Positions 24,623-33,724 of a stretch of DNA of 64,000 bases are shown here, one piece after another (the stretch's first letter is position 1; every line of letters starts with the position of its first letter). The translations under genes were made by a program, and so were the position numbers. The stretch is from SCRD01 sp046705285. Its GTDB lineage: Bacteria; Acidobacteriota; Terriglobia; UBA7540. Where the stretch lies: assembly GCA_046705285.1 (NCBI GenBank), contig JBJKQK010000168.1:1-64000 (forward strand), written 5' to 3'. The notes under the pieces are model-generated. The model worked only from the letters and a program-made list of their open reading frames with translations. It searched no databases and was not told the origin of the DNA.

Positions 24623-25684
24623 ATGATGGAATTCGGGGCTGAAACGGACATCTCATACCATAGCACGATGGAACGAAGAACTCTGATTATCGGTGCTTTC
24701 GCGGGCGGAATTGGCCTGGTCGAATATGCCCTTACCAATCGCTGGATGAACGGCATGTCCGAGCCTGACGGGCTTTCCGTCAAAGCGTATGAGCGATATG
24801 GAAGTAAGGCCGCACTGATGGCCATCACGCCCAACGATGATTTTTACGTCACCTCCAAAGGGTCCACGCCCACAGTCGACCGCGCGATGTGGCAGCTTAA
24901 ATTCGATGGACTTGTTGATCATCCTTTTTCCATCGACTACCCGGAACTGCTGAAGCTTCCGCGAATTGAAAAGGTCTATACACTTGAATGTATCTCCGAT
25001 CCCATCGATGGCACAGCCATTGGCAACGCAAAGTGGACAGGCACGCCGCTGAAACCCCTGATCGAGCGCGCCAGCCCTTCGGGCAAGGCAACACATGCAG
25101 CCATCTACGCAGCCGACGGCTTCTCAACCGGACACACACTCCGCAGGCTCTGGAACGAGGAGAACTTTATCGCCTATAAGATGAACGGCGAGGACCTGCC
25201 ACCCATTCACGGCTATCCGGTCAGGATCTTCGTTCCCGGCAAGTTCGGCATGAAGCAGCCTAAATGGGTGACACGCATTGAACTGGTCGACAAGCCCTAC
25301 ATCGGTTATTGGGAGAAGCGTGGATGGTCGAACTCCTGTGAACGCTGGGCGCACGCACGCTTTACCGATCTCAAGAATGGCGCAAAGATCTCGGCGCGCA
25401 ACTTCCAGTTCGCAGGTTACGCCATCGGGAATTTGGATGGGATCAAATCTGTCGACATCAGCTTCGATGACGGCAAGACCTGGAAGCCGACGACAATCTT
25501 CAGCAATCCTTCGCCCATCGTGTGGACGTTCTGGAAATACACCTGGGTAAATCCCAACCGTGGCACGTACCATGTCCGCGTCCGGGCCATCGACGGTAAG
25601 GGCCGCATCGAGGGCCGAGGGCCGACTTCCACATTCCCAAGCGGCGCCACCGGCCAAGCCGTCATCACCGTTAAAGTCGTCTGA
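24623..25684 (+). CDS. molybdopterin-dependent oxidoreductase, sulfite oxidase/YedY (MsrP) type
   Basis: About 353 residues with an N-terminal anchor or Tat-like segment (ERRTLIIGAFAGGIGLVEYA). The Mo ligand Cys is in VYTLECISDPIDG, followed by IGNAKWTGTPLKPLIERA. The substrate-site region LPPIHGYPVRIFVPGKFGM and the C-terminal Moco-dimerisation domain (SVDISFDDGKTWKPTTIF) are present. These enzymes oxidise sulfite or reduce S- and N-oxides; the exact reaction is not readable here. The start is uncertain: ATG 24623, 24626 and 24668 are all in frame, and a longer reading would enter the divergent methyltransferase gene. It needs molybdopterin, and the fused MoaD-MoaE near 62 kb could help supply it. 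Confidence 0.85.
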   Translation: MMEFGAETDISYHSTMERRTLIIGAFAGGIGLVEYALTNRWMNGMSEPDGLSVKAYERYGSKAALMAITPNDDFYVTSKGSTPTVDRAMWQLKFDGLVDHPFSIDYPELLKLPRIEKVYTLECISDPIDGTAIGNAKWTGTPLKPLIERASPSGKATHAAIYAADGFSTGHTLRRLWNEENFIAYKMNGEDLPPIHGYPVRIFVPGKFGMKQPKWVTRIELVDKPYIGYWEKRGWSNSCERWAHARFTDLKNGAKISARNFQFAGYAIGNLDGIKSVDISFDDGKTWKPTTIFSNPSPIVWTFWKYTWVNPNRGTYHVRVRAIDGKGRIEGRGPTSTFPSGATGQAVITVKVV

Positions 25685-25716
25685 TCACACCGGCTTCCCT
25701 CCCGCATATTCCAGGG

Positions 25717-25866
25717 CTACTTGCCCAGATACTTCTCCGGCTCCTGGTCAAACTTCGCCTTGCATCCGGCGGCACAGAAGTAGATCGTCTGGCCTTTGTA
25801 CTGGCTGGTTGCCGCCGCCTTCTCGGAATCAATCTGCATCTTGCAAACTGGATCAACGACTTTCAT
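25717..25866 (-). CDS. YHS-domain small metal-binding protein
   Basis: A 49-residue protein from ATG 25866 with AGGAGT at normal distance. It consists of one YHS domain: VVDPVCKMQIDSEKA, then YKGQTIYFCAAGCKAKFD and EPEKYLGK. The domain occurs in copper and other heavy-metal proteins, where the Cys residues are thought to bind metal. A longer in-frame start at 25911 is possible but less likely. It converges with the molybdoenzyme gene. Confidence 0.85.
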   Translation of the reverse strand: MKVVDPVCKMQIDSEKAAATSQYKGQTIYFCAAGCKAKFDQEPEKYLGK

Positions 25867-26116
25867 TTCACTCCTTTCTTCTGCCATTGAAGATCGCTTA
25901 TGATTTCCCATTCAAGGATAGTCGATTGGACAAGGCAAAATCCAGTGAGGTGGACGAAGCGGCAGCACAAGTTTGAGGTAGTGTCGACTCTGGTATGGGT
26001 AAGCGTCGATTAAGCCCGGCCGCTGTGCCTGAAAGTCCTATCGAACAACTGGATCGCCCCGCGCGTGCTGTGGCATGGGACACAGAAGACAGCAACGCAA
26101 GAAGGTGCCATGCTCA

Positions 26117-27400
26117 TCAACGCAAATGGTTTCGACTGGTCCCTGTGTTTTCTGCAGATAGAACCTTGACTCGGGACTGGAGCAATTCCAACGCCCTGAG
26201 TAATTGCGCGTCGCTGCTGTGGCGGAGCTGCGCGGCGGTCATGGTGCGCTCGTTTGAAGGGAAAAGAAGCGAGGCGCGCGCCGACATTGGAACGACAACG
26301 TTCGGTTTGATGCCTTTATGCCAGATCACGTGGCCATCAGGTGTGAGCCATTCTTCAATGGCCAGCAACAGCGCCGACCCATCCGAAAGCTTGAACTCCC
26401 TGAGCACGGTGCCGGTTCCGAAAGTCGTCTCGCCTACCAATTCCGCTCGATGGCGATCCTGTAATGCGCCGGCGACAATCTCAGCGGCACTCGCCGTACC
26501 TCCGTTGACCAGGACCACGAGCGGAATCTTCGTAGCCTCGCCACCTGGCTTCACCCCGACGGCTTTTTCCTGGCCCTTGGCATTTTTCACAAGCAGCACG
26601 TTGCCACCCTTAAGGAACTGGCTCGCGACGTCCACCGCCTGGCCCAGGAGCCCGCCAGGATTGTTGCGCAGGTCGAAAATGATGCCGGTGGCAGGTTCTT
26701 TCTTGATGGCGGTCAGTGCCTGACGCAACTCGGTGACGGTTCCGTGGCCGAAACTTGCAATGCGCACGTCCGCAACCCTTGTGCCCGGCAGCAAATGCCA
26801 GGTGACATCCCGAAGCTTAATGACTGCCCGCGTCAGGCTGACTTGTTTCGTCTGGCCTGTAGCCGGTCGAAAGATCGTAAGGGTTACCTTTGTGCCCGCG
26901 GGCCCGGCAATCATCCTTACGGCCTGGTCCAAAGGGAGGCCGCTGATTTGCCGCCCGTTGACGCGCAGAATGATGTCGCCCGCTCTCAGGCCAGCCCGCT
27001 CCGCCGGCGAACCGTCCAACGGCGCCACGATTACCACATGCCCGGCTTTCGACTGGATTTCAGCGCCTATACCCTGGTATTTGCTCCTTTCCAGTTCAGC
27101 CAGATCTCTGACCATTTGCGGACTGAGAAAGCGGGTGTGGCCCGTGTCGCCAAGGGAATTCACCATCCCGCTGATGGCGCCGTAAGTCATCCGGCGCGAA
27201 TTCTCCGCGGCGCGGTCCACGTAGTATCGGTGGATCAGATTCCAGGCCTGGGAGATCAGCCGGAAGTTGAGTTGCCCGTCCGTCGGACGGAGCGCCGCGT
27301 CCGCAAAGCGGTCCAGCACCAGGCCACCCATCACGCCCAGCAGAAGGACCATGAGAGCGCTTGCGGCCAAAAGCCCGACTTTTTTCCCTGGTAGACGCAT
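26117..27400 (-). CDS. S41 (C-terminal processing) peptidase with PDZ domain, atypical active site
   Basis: A 427-residue exported protease of the CtpA type. It has an N-terminal anchor (LLAASALMVLLLGVMGGLVL), a family domain with LGDTGHTRFLSP, a PDZ domain (about residues 105-180, with DGSPAERAGLRAGDIILRVN) and a catalytic domain. The nucleophile is Ser304 in NGGTASAAEIVAGALQD. The general-base Lys usually found 25 residues later in 'FGKG' is Thr329 here (ETTFGTGTV; codon 26414-26416 is ACC on the minus strand). The rest of the fold is intact, so it may use another base or be a regulatory pseudo-protease. The ribosome site before the start is weak. Confidence 0.85.
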   Translation of the reverse strand: MRLPGKKVGLLAASALMVLLLGVMGGLVLDRFADAALRPTDGQLNFRLISQAWNLIHRYYVDRAAENSRRMTYGAISGMVNSLGDTGHTRFLSPQMVRDLAELERSKYQGIGAEIQSKAGHVVIVAPLDGSPAERAGLRAGDIILRVNGRQISGLPLDQAVRMIAGPAGTKVTLTIFRPATGQTKQVSLTRAVIKLRDVTWHLLPGTRVADVRIASFGHGTVTELRQALTAIKKEPATGIIFDLRNNPGGLLGQAVDVASQFLKGGNVLLVKNAKGQEKAVGVKPGGEATKIPLVVLVNGGTASAAEIVAGALQDRHRAELVGETTFGTGTVLREFKLSDGSALLLAIEEWLTPDGHVIWHKGIKPNVVVPMSARASLLFPSNERTMTAAQLRHSSDAQLLRALELLQSRVKVLSAENTGTSRNHLR

Positions 27401-27498
27401 CCGTTACCCACACACATAGTGTAGCGTACCTCTGTCGAGCTTCGCCTCTTCGCGCCGACATAGAGAGTTCGTGATTACTTGGGGCTACTCTCCGGCAG

Positions 27499-29064
27499 TC
27501 ATCGCCCTGACACCGTCACGGTATAGACGGCGCTCAGCGTTCGGTCCGGGGACTTGACGACAATCTCTATCTTGGAGGAACGAAGTTGCACAGTGTGTGG
27601 CTCTCCAGCAGTCACCGGATCGCCGTTGATGGTGACAGCCGAGTGGCTTGAGGTTGGGTCTACCGTGACCTTGACGCTGCTGACGTCCTGCGGGGCCTCG
27701 ACCGTATAATTCTTGGCATCGGGGGTAAAGTAGGGCACCAGTTTGGACCCGTCGACGGCAAGCCACGTCAAGGTATCGATCTTGTCCGGCGGGGCCGGAA
27801 GGCAGCGGGCACGATTTACATTAATTGCGACCCAGTTGGGATCGGTGAAACGGTTGCCCACGATCACCTGCCAGATCCCAGGCGGCCGGTATGACGGCAC
27901 CAAAGCCGCATCTCCCAGGTCCATCAGCCTCTGCAATCCGGTCTCAAGATTGTCCAGGTAAGTTTCGCCCTTCAGCGGATGATCGTTGTGCCCGGTCATG
28001 ATGTACTTGACGCCGTTGCCAAGCTCCGCGCGGACCCGCTTGACTGCGGCCCAATACACGTCCAGCGAATTGGGGTCGAACTGCAGCCAGGCGGCATCCG
28101 GAACTGTCGGAGAATTGCTGCCAAACGCATCGCCGGAGAAGAGGTATCCGGTCTGCTTGTCGAAGATGACCATCGAACCGGGGGTGTGCCCGGGCACGGA
28201 ATAGATGATAAGCGACCGGCCGCCGATGTCGATCTTTTCTCCGTTGTGCATGGAGACGACGTGTTTTTCGATCACGGAGTCCGGCACGCCATGCCTCTCC
28301 AGAAACCGTACGAGTCCGGCACGGTCCGGTGCGCCAATATACTCCAGGTGGTCGCGGACGAACTGATCCGACTGGCCAATATGGTCAATATGATTGTGAG
28401 TGAAGATGACAATCATCGGCTGGCCGTGGGTGAACCGGGAAATGTATGCCTTAAGATTGCCACGGCCCATGCCGGAATCAATCAGCACATAGGTTCGCGT
28501 GCCCTTGAACAAGAACATCTTGTCGTTATAGGAGTCGCGGATCATCCGAACGCCGGGCAGGATCTCCTCTGAGCGATAAGTAGTGAGATCGCGCTGGTCG
28601 ATGGTGTACTCGAAATGACTGACGTTGCTGTTCGTATGCCCGTCCTCGATGGCCACAGCGCGTATGGTATAGCCCGACTTAACACCACGCATGCCGTCAT
28701 AGAATCCGGTGAGGAAAATAAGTTGGGAAGGATTAAAAACCGGGCTCTGGGCTGTGGGAACGCTCCCGTTCAGGGTGTAGTGAATCGTGGCGCCGGGTGC
28801 GGCATCAAGCAGCGTCACAGATTCTGTTACGGGAAAAGTTCCAGAGGGAGGGAACGCCGTCGGTGCAGGCAGCTTGGGCCCATGGCCCTGCGGCGGCGGG
28901 GGCCCGAACTGTGCACGCAGCACGGGACAGATGGCCATGGTCATCACAACTATGCCGGCCGTTAACCAGCCGATGAGTGGCTTTCGAGACCGGGCACAGC
29001 CCGCTGCCGGCAGCTTTCGCCTGGTGCTGTTGAGATTGCCTACCGTTCCGTGACCTTCACGCAT
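27499..29064 (-). CDS. secreted metallo-beta-lactamase-fold hydrolase with flanking beta-sandwich domains
   Basis: A 521-residue exported protein; ATG 29064 follows GAGGAGGAG. The signal segment is LIGWLTAGIVVMTMAICPVL. Next is a chitobiase-type C-terminal repeat (TESVTLLDAAPGATIHYTLN), then the metallo-beta-lactamase fold with IFTHNHIDHIGQSDQF (HxHxDH), SVPGHTPGSMVIFD, YLFSGDAFG and MTGHNDHPLKGE. The C-terminus is a cadherin-like beta sandwich (FTPDAKNYTVEAPQDVSSVK). This order suggests a secreted hydrolase with binding or linker modules. Substrate unknown; lactonase, esterase or sulfatase-like activities occur in the superfamily. Confidence 0.82.
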   Translation of the reverse strand: MREGHGTVGNLNSTRRKLPAAGCARSRKPLIGWLTAGIVVMTMAICPVLRAQFGPPPPQGHGPKLPAPTAFPPSGTFPVTESVTLLDAAPGATIHYTLNGSVPTAQSPVFNPSQLIFLTGFYDGMRGVKSGYTIRAVAIEDGHTNSNVSHFEYTIDQRDLTTYRSEEILPGVRMIRDSYNDKMFLFKGTRTYVLIDSGMGRGNLKAYISRFTHGQPMIVIFTHNHIDHIGQSDQFVRDHLEYIGAPDRAGLVRFLERHGVPDSVIEKHVVSMHNGEKIDIGGRSLIIYSVPGHTPGSMVIFDKQTGYLFSGDAFGSNSPTVPDAAWLQFDPNSLDVYWAAVKRVRAELGNGVKYIMTGHNDHPLKGETYLDNLETGLQRLMDLGDAALVPSYRPPGIWQVIVGNRFTDPNWVAINVNRARCLPAPPDKIDTLTWLAVDGSKLVPYFTPDAKNYTVEAPQDVSSVKVTVDPTSSHSAVTINGDPVTAGEPHTVQLRSSKIEIVVKSPDRTLSAVYTVTVSGR

Positions 29065-29295
29065 GATCTCCTCCTCGGGGCGATGATTGTATGCAACTTC
29101 GGCGGTAAGCGTCAAGCGCCGCACAGTGCCGCCGTGACGATTTCCAGCCGGCCGTGCATACATGAAAGGGGCGGCGAAAGCGCCAGGTAACTGGAGGGAA
29201 GACCCATTCATCGCGGGCCGGTGTTCCGATCGATCGGGGCGACAGCCGGCGCGGGAGAGGCCCCTCGCATGCCCATGCCTTTGGTCCCGCCAGGC
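29065..29295. other. spacer between two minus-strand secreted-protein genes
   Basis: 231 bases with no gene or clear regulatory signal recognised apart from the ribosome site of the downstream gene. Confidence 0.4.
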
Positions 29296-29955
29296 TCATG
29301 GCACGCGCCAGATCACATGGTGTTCGTTGTCGTTGCCAAACATGACGATCGAGTCGGCGGAGGTCGGGGACGTCTGGCCCGTGCCGACAGTGGTCAGGTC
29401 GACAGCGCCCAGATCCATCACGTAGCCATGGGAGTCCTGAATCTCAAGACGCGGAGAATTTGAATCGACATGAATGGAATTCGTTCCCTTGCCCGAGAGT
29501 GACAGCAAACCACCGCCGTCAGAACCGGTTCCCAGTTCGGCGGTAACGTGAGACGCTCTCCCTTTGGGGGCGAAACGGAATAAGAGGTGGTCTCCCAGCA
29601 GCGACGCCTCCCCCTCCCCGCCGGAAAGGACGACCTTGCCAGCACTGACGTCGGTGAGCCGCTTCCCGTTCCGGTCGAACAATTGAATCTCAGGCTGACA
29701 GTCAGCCGCAGTGAGACAATCCATGGCAATCTGAACTCGCACTTTACCTGCCGTGTCCACCACGTCGAACTCACGCGCCTTGATCTTTTCGGAACTGGGA
29801 ACGCCATCGGCAGCCTCGCGGGCAACGGAGCATGAAACCGCATAGGCAACAATGGCTGTGACGATCAACGCAAGCCCCGCAGAGGCCAGTCGCTTCAGCC
29901 GGCGATGGTCACGTTCAAGGCTTTCCAGCCGTCGAGCAAGTTCAATGTCAGTCAT
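29296..29955 (-). CDS. membrane-anchored hypothetical protein with coiled-coil N-terminus
   Basis: A 219-residue protein with GGGGAGAG before its ATG. The N-terminus is a short charged helix (LARRLESLERDHRRLKRL) followed by one membrane span (LALIVTAIVAYAVSCSVA). The exported part is beta-rich with repeats of the form 'A-R-E-F-D-V-V-D-x-x-G-K-V-R', 'EIQLFDRNGKRLTDVSAGKV' and 'LEIQDSHGYVMDLG'. Similar short strand repeats are common in uncharacterised proteins of acidobacteria and related phyla. Function unknown. Confidence 0.65.
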   Translation of the reverse strand: MTDIELARRLESLERDHRRLKRLASAGLALIVTAIVAYAVSCSVAREAADGVPSSEKIKAREFDVVDTAGKVRVQIAMDCLTAADCQPEIQLFDRNGKRLTDVSAGKVVLSGGEGEASLLGDHLLFRFAPKGRASHVTAELGTGSDGGGLLSLSGKGTNSIHVDSNSPRLEIQDSHGYVMDLGAVDLTTVGTGQTSPTSADSIVMFGNDNEHHVIWRVP

Positions 29956-30134
29956 GGCGAATCTCTCCCCGCTTGCGTGATGAAGCTGCCTGCAAAGAAC
30001 ATGACAATCCTACCACCATCGGGGAACGCAGGTCTCAGGTCTTGGAAGTGCTGGCTGGCCCTCACAGCCGGGCCAGGGCAACTTTCGGGCGAGAGCCCGG
30101 GTGCGCATTGAACCCCACGGCACAAGTCGCGAGT

Positions 30135-30839
30135 TCATTGCGGCAGGTCGTCGTAAGAGGGAGGCGCCTTGTCGATGTAGTCGACAAAGCGTTTCACAAG
30201 AGTTTCGCGGTGAGGAGGAATTTGGGCGATGACTCGCCGGGCTTGCTGGAAAAGCATCTTGTCCGGGACAACGGCCATGCCTTCCAACGTATCGGCAACG
30301 TAAAGCCGCACCATCCAGTCCCATGCTTCGTCAAACCCAGCGGCTCTCACCTCCGGCCGGAACGACGGGTCCGCGGTTCCGAGGAGCTCCATCCAACGGG
30401 CCAGGACCTGCGTCTCAGCTTCATCCGGGTCGGCTGAGTATTGAGTTTGATCCAGAGTGCTGGGCATGGGAAGCCCCAGGCGGTGGCCGATATCCGCCAG
30501 GACAAATGTTCCCCACAAGTCCGGAAGGCCCACAACCACATCACGTGGCAACTTGTGCCCGGGATCGGATGCGGGGCATTTGCAGCAGCGCAACAGGCCG
30601 AGAAGCGCTTCATCTGCAAGCTCGGTTTTGAGGGCGCCGGCAAGTTCGGCGCCCGAGGATCTGGCAGCGCCCGGGTTTTCCAAGAGAAACGATTCAACGG
30701 GCCCAACCAGCTTCTTCTCTGCCTGCTGCCGCAGGAAATCGTAGGAACACAGCGCTGTGGCCACAATCCGCCGCCGGTTCAGGGCAAGGCGCGAAACCCA
30801 GTACCAGAGCGGATTTCGAAACATATCCAGCAGCCACAT
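30135..30839 (-). CDS. hypothetical protein
   Basis: A 234-residue, mostly helical soluble protein with a start context of AGAGAAGTGAA before ATG. It begins with a hydrophobic, aromatic-rich segment (MWLLDMFRNPLWYWVSRL) and has a paired-Cys site (LRCCKCPASD) plus a Trp-rich middle (FDEAWDWMVRLYV). I do not recognise a family. It stands alone between two spacers, downstream of the GH79 gene. Confidence 0.55.
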   Translation of the reverse strand: MWLLDMFRNPLWYWVSRLALNRRRIVATALCSYDFLRQQAEKKLVGPVESFLLENPGAARSSGAELAGALKTELADEALLGLLRCCKCPASDPGHKLPRDVVVGLPDLWGTFVLADIGHRLGLPMPSTLDQTQYSADPDEAETQVLARWMELLGTADPSFRPEVRAAGFDEAWDWMVRLYVADTLEGMAVVPDKMLFQQARRVIAQIPPHRETLVKRFVDYIDKAPPSYDDLPQ

Positions 30840-30944
30840 TTCACTTCTCTTCTACAAGTTCTGATGTGCAATCAGCGGATGATGGTTCAACTCAGTGAAG
30901 CGGGGATTCTACATCGCCAGGGACCGGGCATTCCGGCACAGCCT

Positions 30945-30961
30945 GGCGGCGTAAAGCCGCC
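30945..30961. repeat. intergenic hairpin GGCGGC-GTAAA-GCCGCC
   Basis: A perfect 6-bp inverted repeat around GTAAA in the spacer between GH79 and the 30135 gene. It resembles the other GGCT/AAGCC-centred hairpins of the window (6249, 61029) and may be a dispersed short palindrome family. Confidence 0.4.
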
Positions 30962-31036
30962 GCTGCGAATCTTCACCCAGTGGACATTGAGATGCCCCGC
31001 GCGCGCCCCGAGATCTAAGCTATTCACTGTCCGGAC

Positions 31037-32656
31037 TCACCGCGACACGGAAAGCACGGCGGCGGACGCGTTGGGCAGCGTAAACGAATAGTCTCCATTC
31101 GTGCCCGGCGAAACGCTGGTGGTGACCGGGCTTCCGATGTGCCCGTCGCTATCAAACTGCTGACCGCCGTAACGGGTGGCATCAGCCATGGACTCGAGGC
31201 TGGGCGCCTGAAGCATCAGCAGCGACGCCGCCCCCACGTGGCCAGCCAAGTGCACTGTGACCGGGCCGGAAGCTTTTTCATCCTTGTTGATCACAAACAC
31301 ATGCACCTCGCAACTGGGACATGCAGTGGTGGCAAAAGCCGTGATGTTGGCCTTGGTTTCAATAGAAGCTGGCAGCAAGTGCTCGCCGGAAGCTCGCCTG
31401 GCAAACATATACATGGCGTAGTAGAGCGGCTGCGCGACGTTGCGGTAATGCACCTCCTTGCCGGTCTTCCAACTGAAACTCTGGACGGGATTGTAAGCAC
31501 TGCCGCCGGTACGATAGCTGAAATGGAAGTTGATGTTTGTGTACCCGTCGCCGGCAACGTTGAACATGTAATCGAGTCCCCAGACAGCGGAGGCAAAGGC
31601 ATTGCTGACGCCTGCCATGCCCCCGCAGGAAGCCGAGTTGGTTTCTGCCAGTGCGATGGGCAGATTGTTCTGATGGGCAACGGCAACGAGCTTGCGGGAA
31701 AGCTCATCGAAGCTCTTGACGTGCGCGGGCGAAAGCAATTCCGCCACGGTTACGTTCCTTTGTCCGCAGGTTGTAGTCGTGTAATTATGAACGGAAACAA
31801 GCTTCAGGTCAGGGCCGATACCCTTCAAAATAGTATCGAGATCATCCGGATTCCTCCATCCGCAGCAAACGGCTGGAGCAACAAAGTCATACTTGCGGGC
31901 AATGGGATTGGCACGGAAGGCATGGATGTAACCGAGCGCATCCTTGACGTAATCCTTCGGCGAATATGTCTTGGGACGTGCGGGAGTGCGCCCGAACAAA
32001 TCCGGCTCATTGCCGATTTCAAAGCCAAGGACCTGGTCCGCCGCGATCTCTTTGGCTACTCCTTGCGTGACTTCGCTGAGCGCCCAGCGGGGGGAGTTCT
32101 GCCGGAGATTCAGCCCCAAAATCATGCGCCAGCCGGCAGCCCCGACGGCGGTGGAGTAAAGCTTAAGCAGGCCGCGAGTGATGGGACCCTGGCACCACTT
32201 GGGATGAGGAGCGGCCTTGGGATTCCAGCAGGTGTTGTCCTGGCTGTTGCCGCCCAGGCGCAGTATACCGGGGCCCAGATCCTTCATGAATGTGAAGAAA
32301 CCGGTGTTCGGAGCGCCGGGATCGCCCAGAACATAAGCCAATTGGGTGCCAGCAGGCACGCCTGACGGCAGCTGGATACTCCCGCGCGCCTGCGCGGTGG
32401 GAGTCGGAAGGCCCATGCCAGCAGTGGAAACCTCATTGCTGAAACCGAGGAAATCTTTGGGAATCTCGGCACCGAGTTGTTTCGTGTTGACACTGACTGT
32501 CGCCACGGGCTGCACCGGCGCAGCGCAGGACGCGAGAATGAGGAACGACGAGGTAACAGCCGCAAGAGCACATAGAGCTGATCCGGCAGTTCTTCGGCGG
32601 CTTGCAACCAGACCCGGCCGAGGGCCTCCCGGCCCGCTGCCCTTTGATGTGTGCAT
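31037..32656 (-). CDS. GH79-family glycoside hydrolase, lipoprotein
   Basis: A 539-residue lipoprotein from ATG 32656 with AGGAGGTCG upstream. The lipobox is LILASC, with Cys44 the lipidated residue. The catalytic barrel shows the acid/base Glu in GFEIGNEPDLFGR and the nucleophile Glu in IALAETNSASCGG. LGPGILRLGGNSQDN and VHNYTTTTCG also fit the clan GH-A heparanase/beta-glucuronidase family. The C-terminal beta domain ends in LPNASAAVLSVSR. GH79 includes a beta-glucuronidase characterised from Acidobacterium capsulatum. The likely role is removal of uronic-acid or related sugars from plant or bacterial polymers at the cell surface. Substrate not proven. Confidence 0.82.
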   Translation of the reverse strand: MHTSKGSGPGGPRPGLVASRRRTAGSALCALAAVTSSFLILASCAAPVQPVATVSVNTKQLGAEIPKDFLGFSNEVSTAGMGLPTPTAQARGSIQLPSGVPAGTQLAYVLGDPGAPNTGFFTFMKDLGPGILRLGGNSQDNTCWNPKAAPHPKWCQGPITRGLLKLYSTAVGAAGWRMILGLNLRQNSPRWALSEVTQGVAKEIAADQVLGFEIGNEPDLFGRTPARPKTYSPKDYVKDALGYIHAFRANPIARKYDFVAPAVCCGWRNPDDLDTILKGIGPDLKLVSVHNYTTTTCGQRNVTVAELLSPAHVKSFDELSRKLVAVAHQNNLPIALAETNSASCGGMAGVSNAFASAVWGLDYMFNVAGDGYTNINFHFSYRTGGSAYNPVQSFSWKTGKEVHYRNVAQPLYYAMYMFARRASGEHLLPASIETKANITAFATTACPSCEVHVFVINKDEKASGPVTVHLAGHVGAASLLMLQAPSLESMADATRYGGQQFDSDGHIGSPVTTSVSPGTNGDYSFTLPNASAAVLSVSR

Positions 32657-32881
32657 GGCACGACCTCCTGTGATGGCCGCGGATAGACCAACCTGCTCCA
32701 AGACATGCAAGCGGTTCAACAGCCGCGTTTTCCACCGGAGCTTGTATCACTTTATGCGACCTAATTCAACCGTAAACCGGTTTGCATGCGGCGGAATGGA
32801 AACAGGCAGCCGGACTGGGGACCGAGACACTGCGCGAAATCATAAAACAGAGTGTCACCGGGCCGCGCTACGCGATTTGGC

Positions 32882-32913
32882 AAAAAAAAGGGGGCATCTT
32901 TTTGAGATGCCCC
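32882..32913 (-). terminator. intrinsic terminator of the small secreted-protein gene
   Basis: On the minus strand a 9-bp perfect stem (GGGGCATCT with AGATGCCCC, 32891-32899 and 32905-32913) is followed by eight T residues (32882-32889). It lies about 40 bases beyond the stop at 32954. This is the clearest intrinsic terminator in the window. Confidence 0.85.
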
Positions 32914-32953
32914 GGTACAAGGAGGAACGAAGTTACAACCTTAAATTATTCGG

Positions 32954-33337
32954 CTACCAGATGACGTGCCACAAGCTTTTGGCGCCCTTCACCACGGTGT
33001 GCGGAGCTCGCTTAGCCCCGTAGTAGATAGCAGCGCCGCCATCCTTGGCACCATTGGTGGTTGCCTGGCCCGCGTAAACCAGCGCGTGCTTGACCGAATT
33101 TCCTGCATTGTTTGCCGCCGGCCCGGCGTCCATCTGGACCTTGTTTACCGCTGCCTGTCCACCGGCAGCAGTGGCAGCGGCAGCTACCGCAGTCCCTTTA
33201 GCAATCATCTTCCCTGCATAGCGGATTGCACCAGCCCTGGCAACGGGCGCCATCCACCCAAACATCGTAATGGCCAGGCCAACCATGGCAGCTTTCAGAA
33301 ACGCACGAGATACCCGCTTCCGCAACATAGTGTCCAT
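32954..33337 (-). CDS. small exported Ala/Gly-rich protein
   Basis: A 127-residue protein with a signal peptide (FLKAAMVGLAITMFGWMAP) ending at VARAG. The mature part is small, Ala/Gly/Val-rich and includes GTAVAAAATAAGGQAAVNKV and ending GAKSLWHVIW. No family is recognised. The start may be ATG 33337 or, with better spacing to GAGGTG, ATG 33328. It has its own strong terminator, so it is probably expressed alone. It could be a structural or surface peptide. Confidence 0.6.
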   Translation of the reverse strand: MDTMLRKRVSRAFLKAAMVGLAITMFGWMAPVARAGAIRYAGKMIAKGTAVAAAATAAGGQAAVNKVQMDAGPAANNAGNSVKHALVYAGQATTNGAKDGGAAIYYGAKRAPHTVVKGAKSLWHVIW

Positions 33338-33724
33338 TCACCTCGATTTAACGTTTGTACACGATCCCATCGTCCATGCAAGCAAGTTTCGCGCCGATTG
33401 TATCATTTATCACAGTCATTATCGCTTAAATCTTTGAAGTACAAAACCTTAACTCTATTCACAGTACCCGCAGCGCCCCCCTCCGATCTCAAGACCGCGT
33501 GCCAGTCCGACCGGGTAGCGTGTAGATTCAGAGCCCCCCAGAACAGAAACTGCTCGGGACAGGCCGTGCACAATCGCCGTACAACTTTTGAGATGACAAC
33601 CAGGGCCTTGTGGTTGCCGCACAAATTGACACACTGAAATCAGTATGTTAGCTTGATGTTTTAGGTGGTTGGCCCTCGACGAAGCACGCCTCCACGGGAA
33701 AGATCCACACCACAGGCAAAGATC
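33338..33724. other. divergent spacer upstream of tldD
   Basis: 387 bases between the small secreted-protein gene (minus) and tldD (plus). It holds a TTGACA at 33626-33631 and presumably promoters for both genes. No gene is supported. Confidence 0.45.
33626..33654 (+). promoter_or_regulatory. possible promoter of tldD-tldE
   Basis: A perfect TTGACA (33626-33631) is followed 17 bases later by TAGCTT (33649-33654), a weak -10. The spacing is right, but the -10 match is poor, so this is tentative. Confidence 0.3.
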
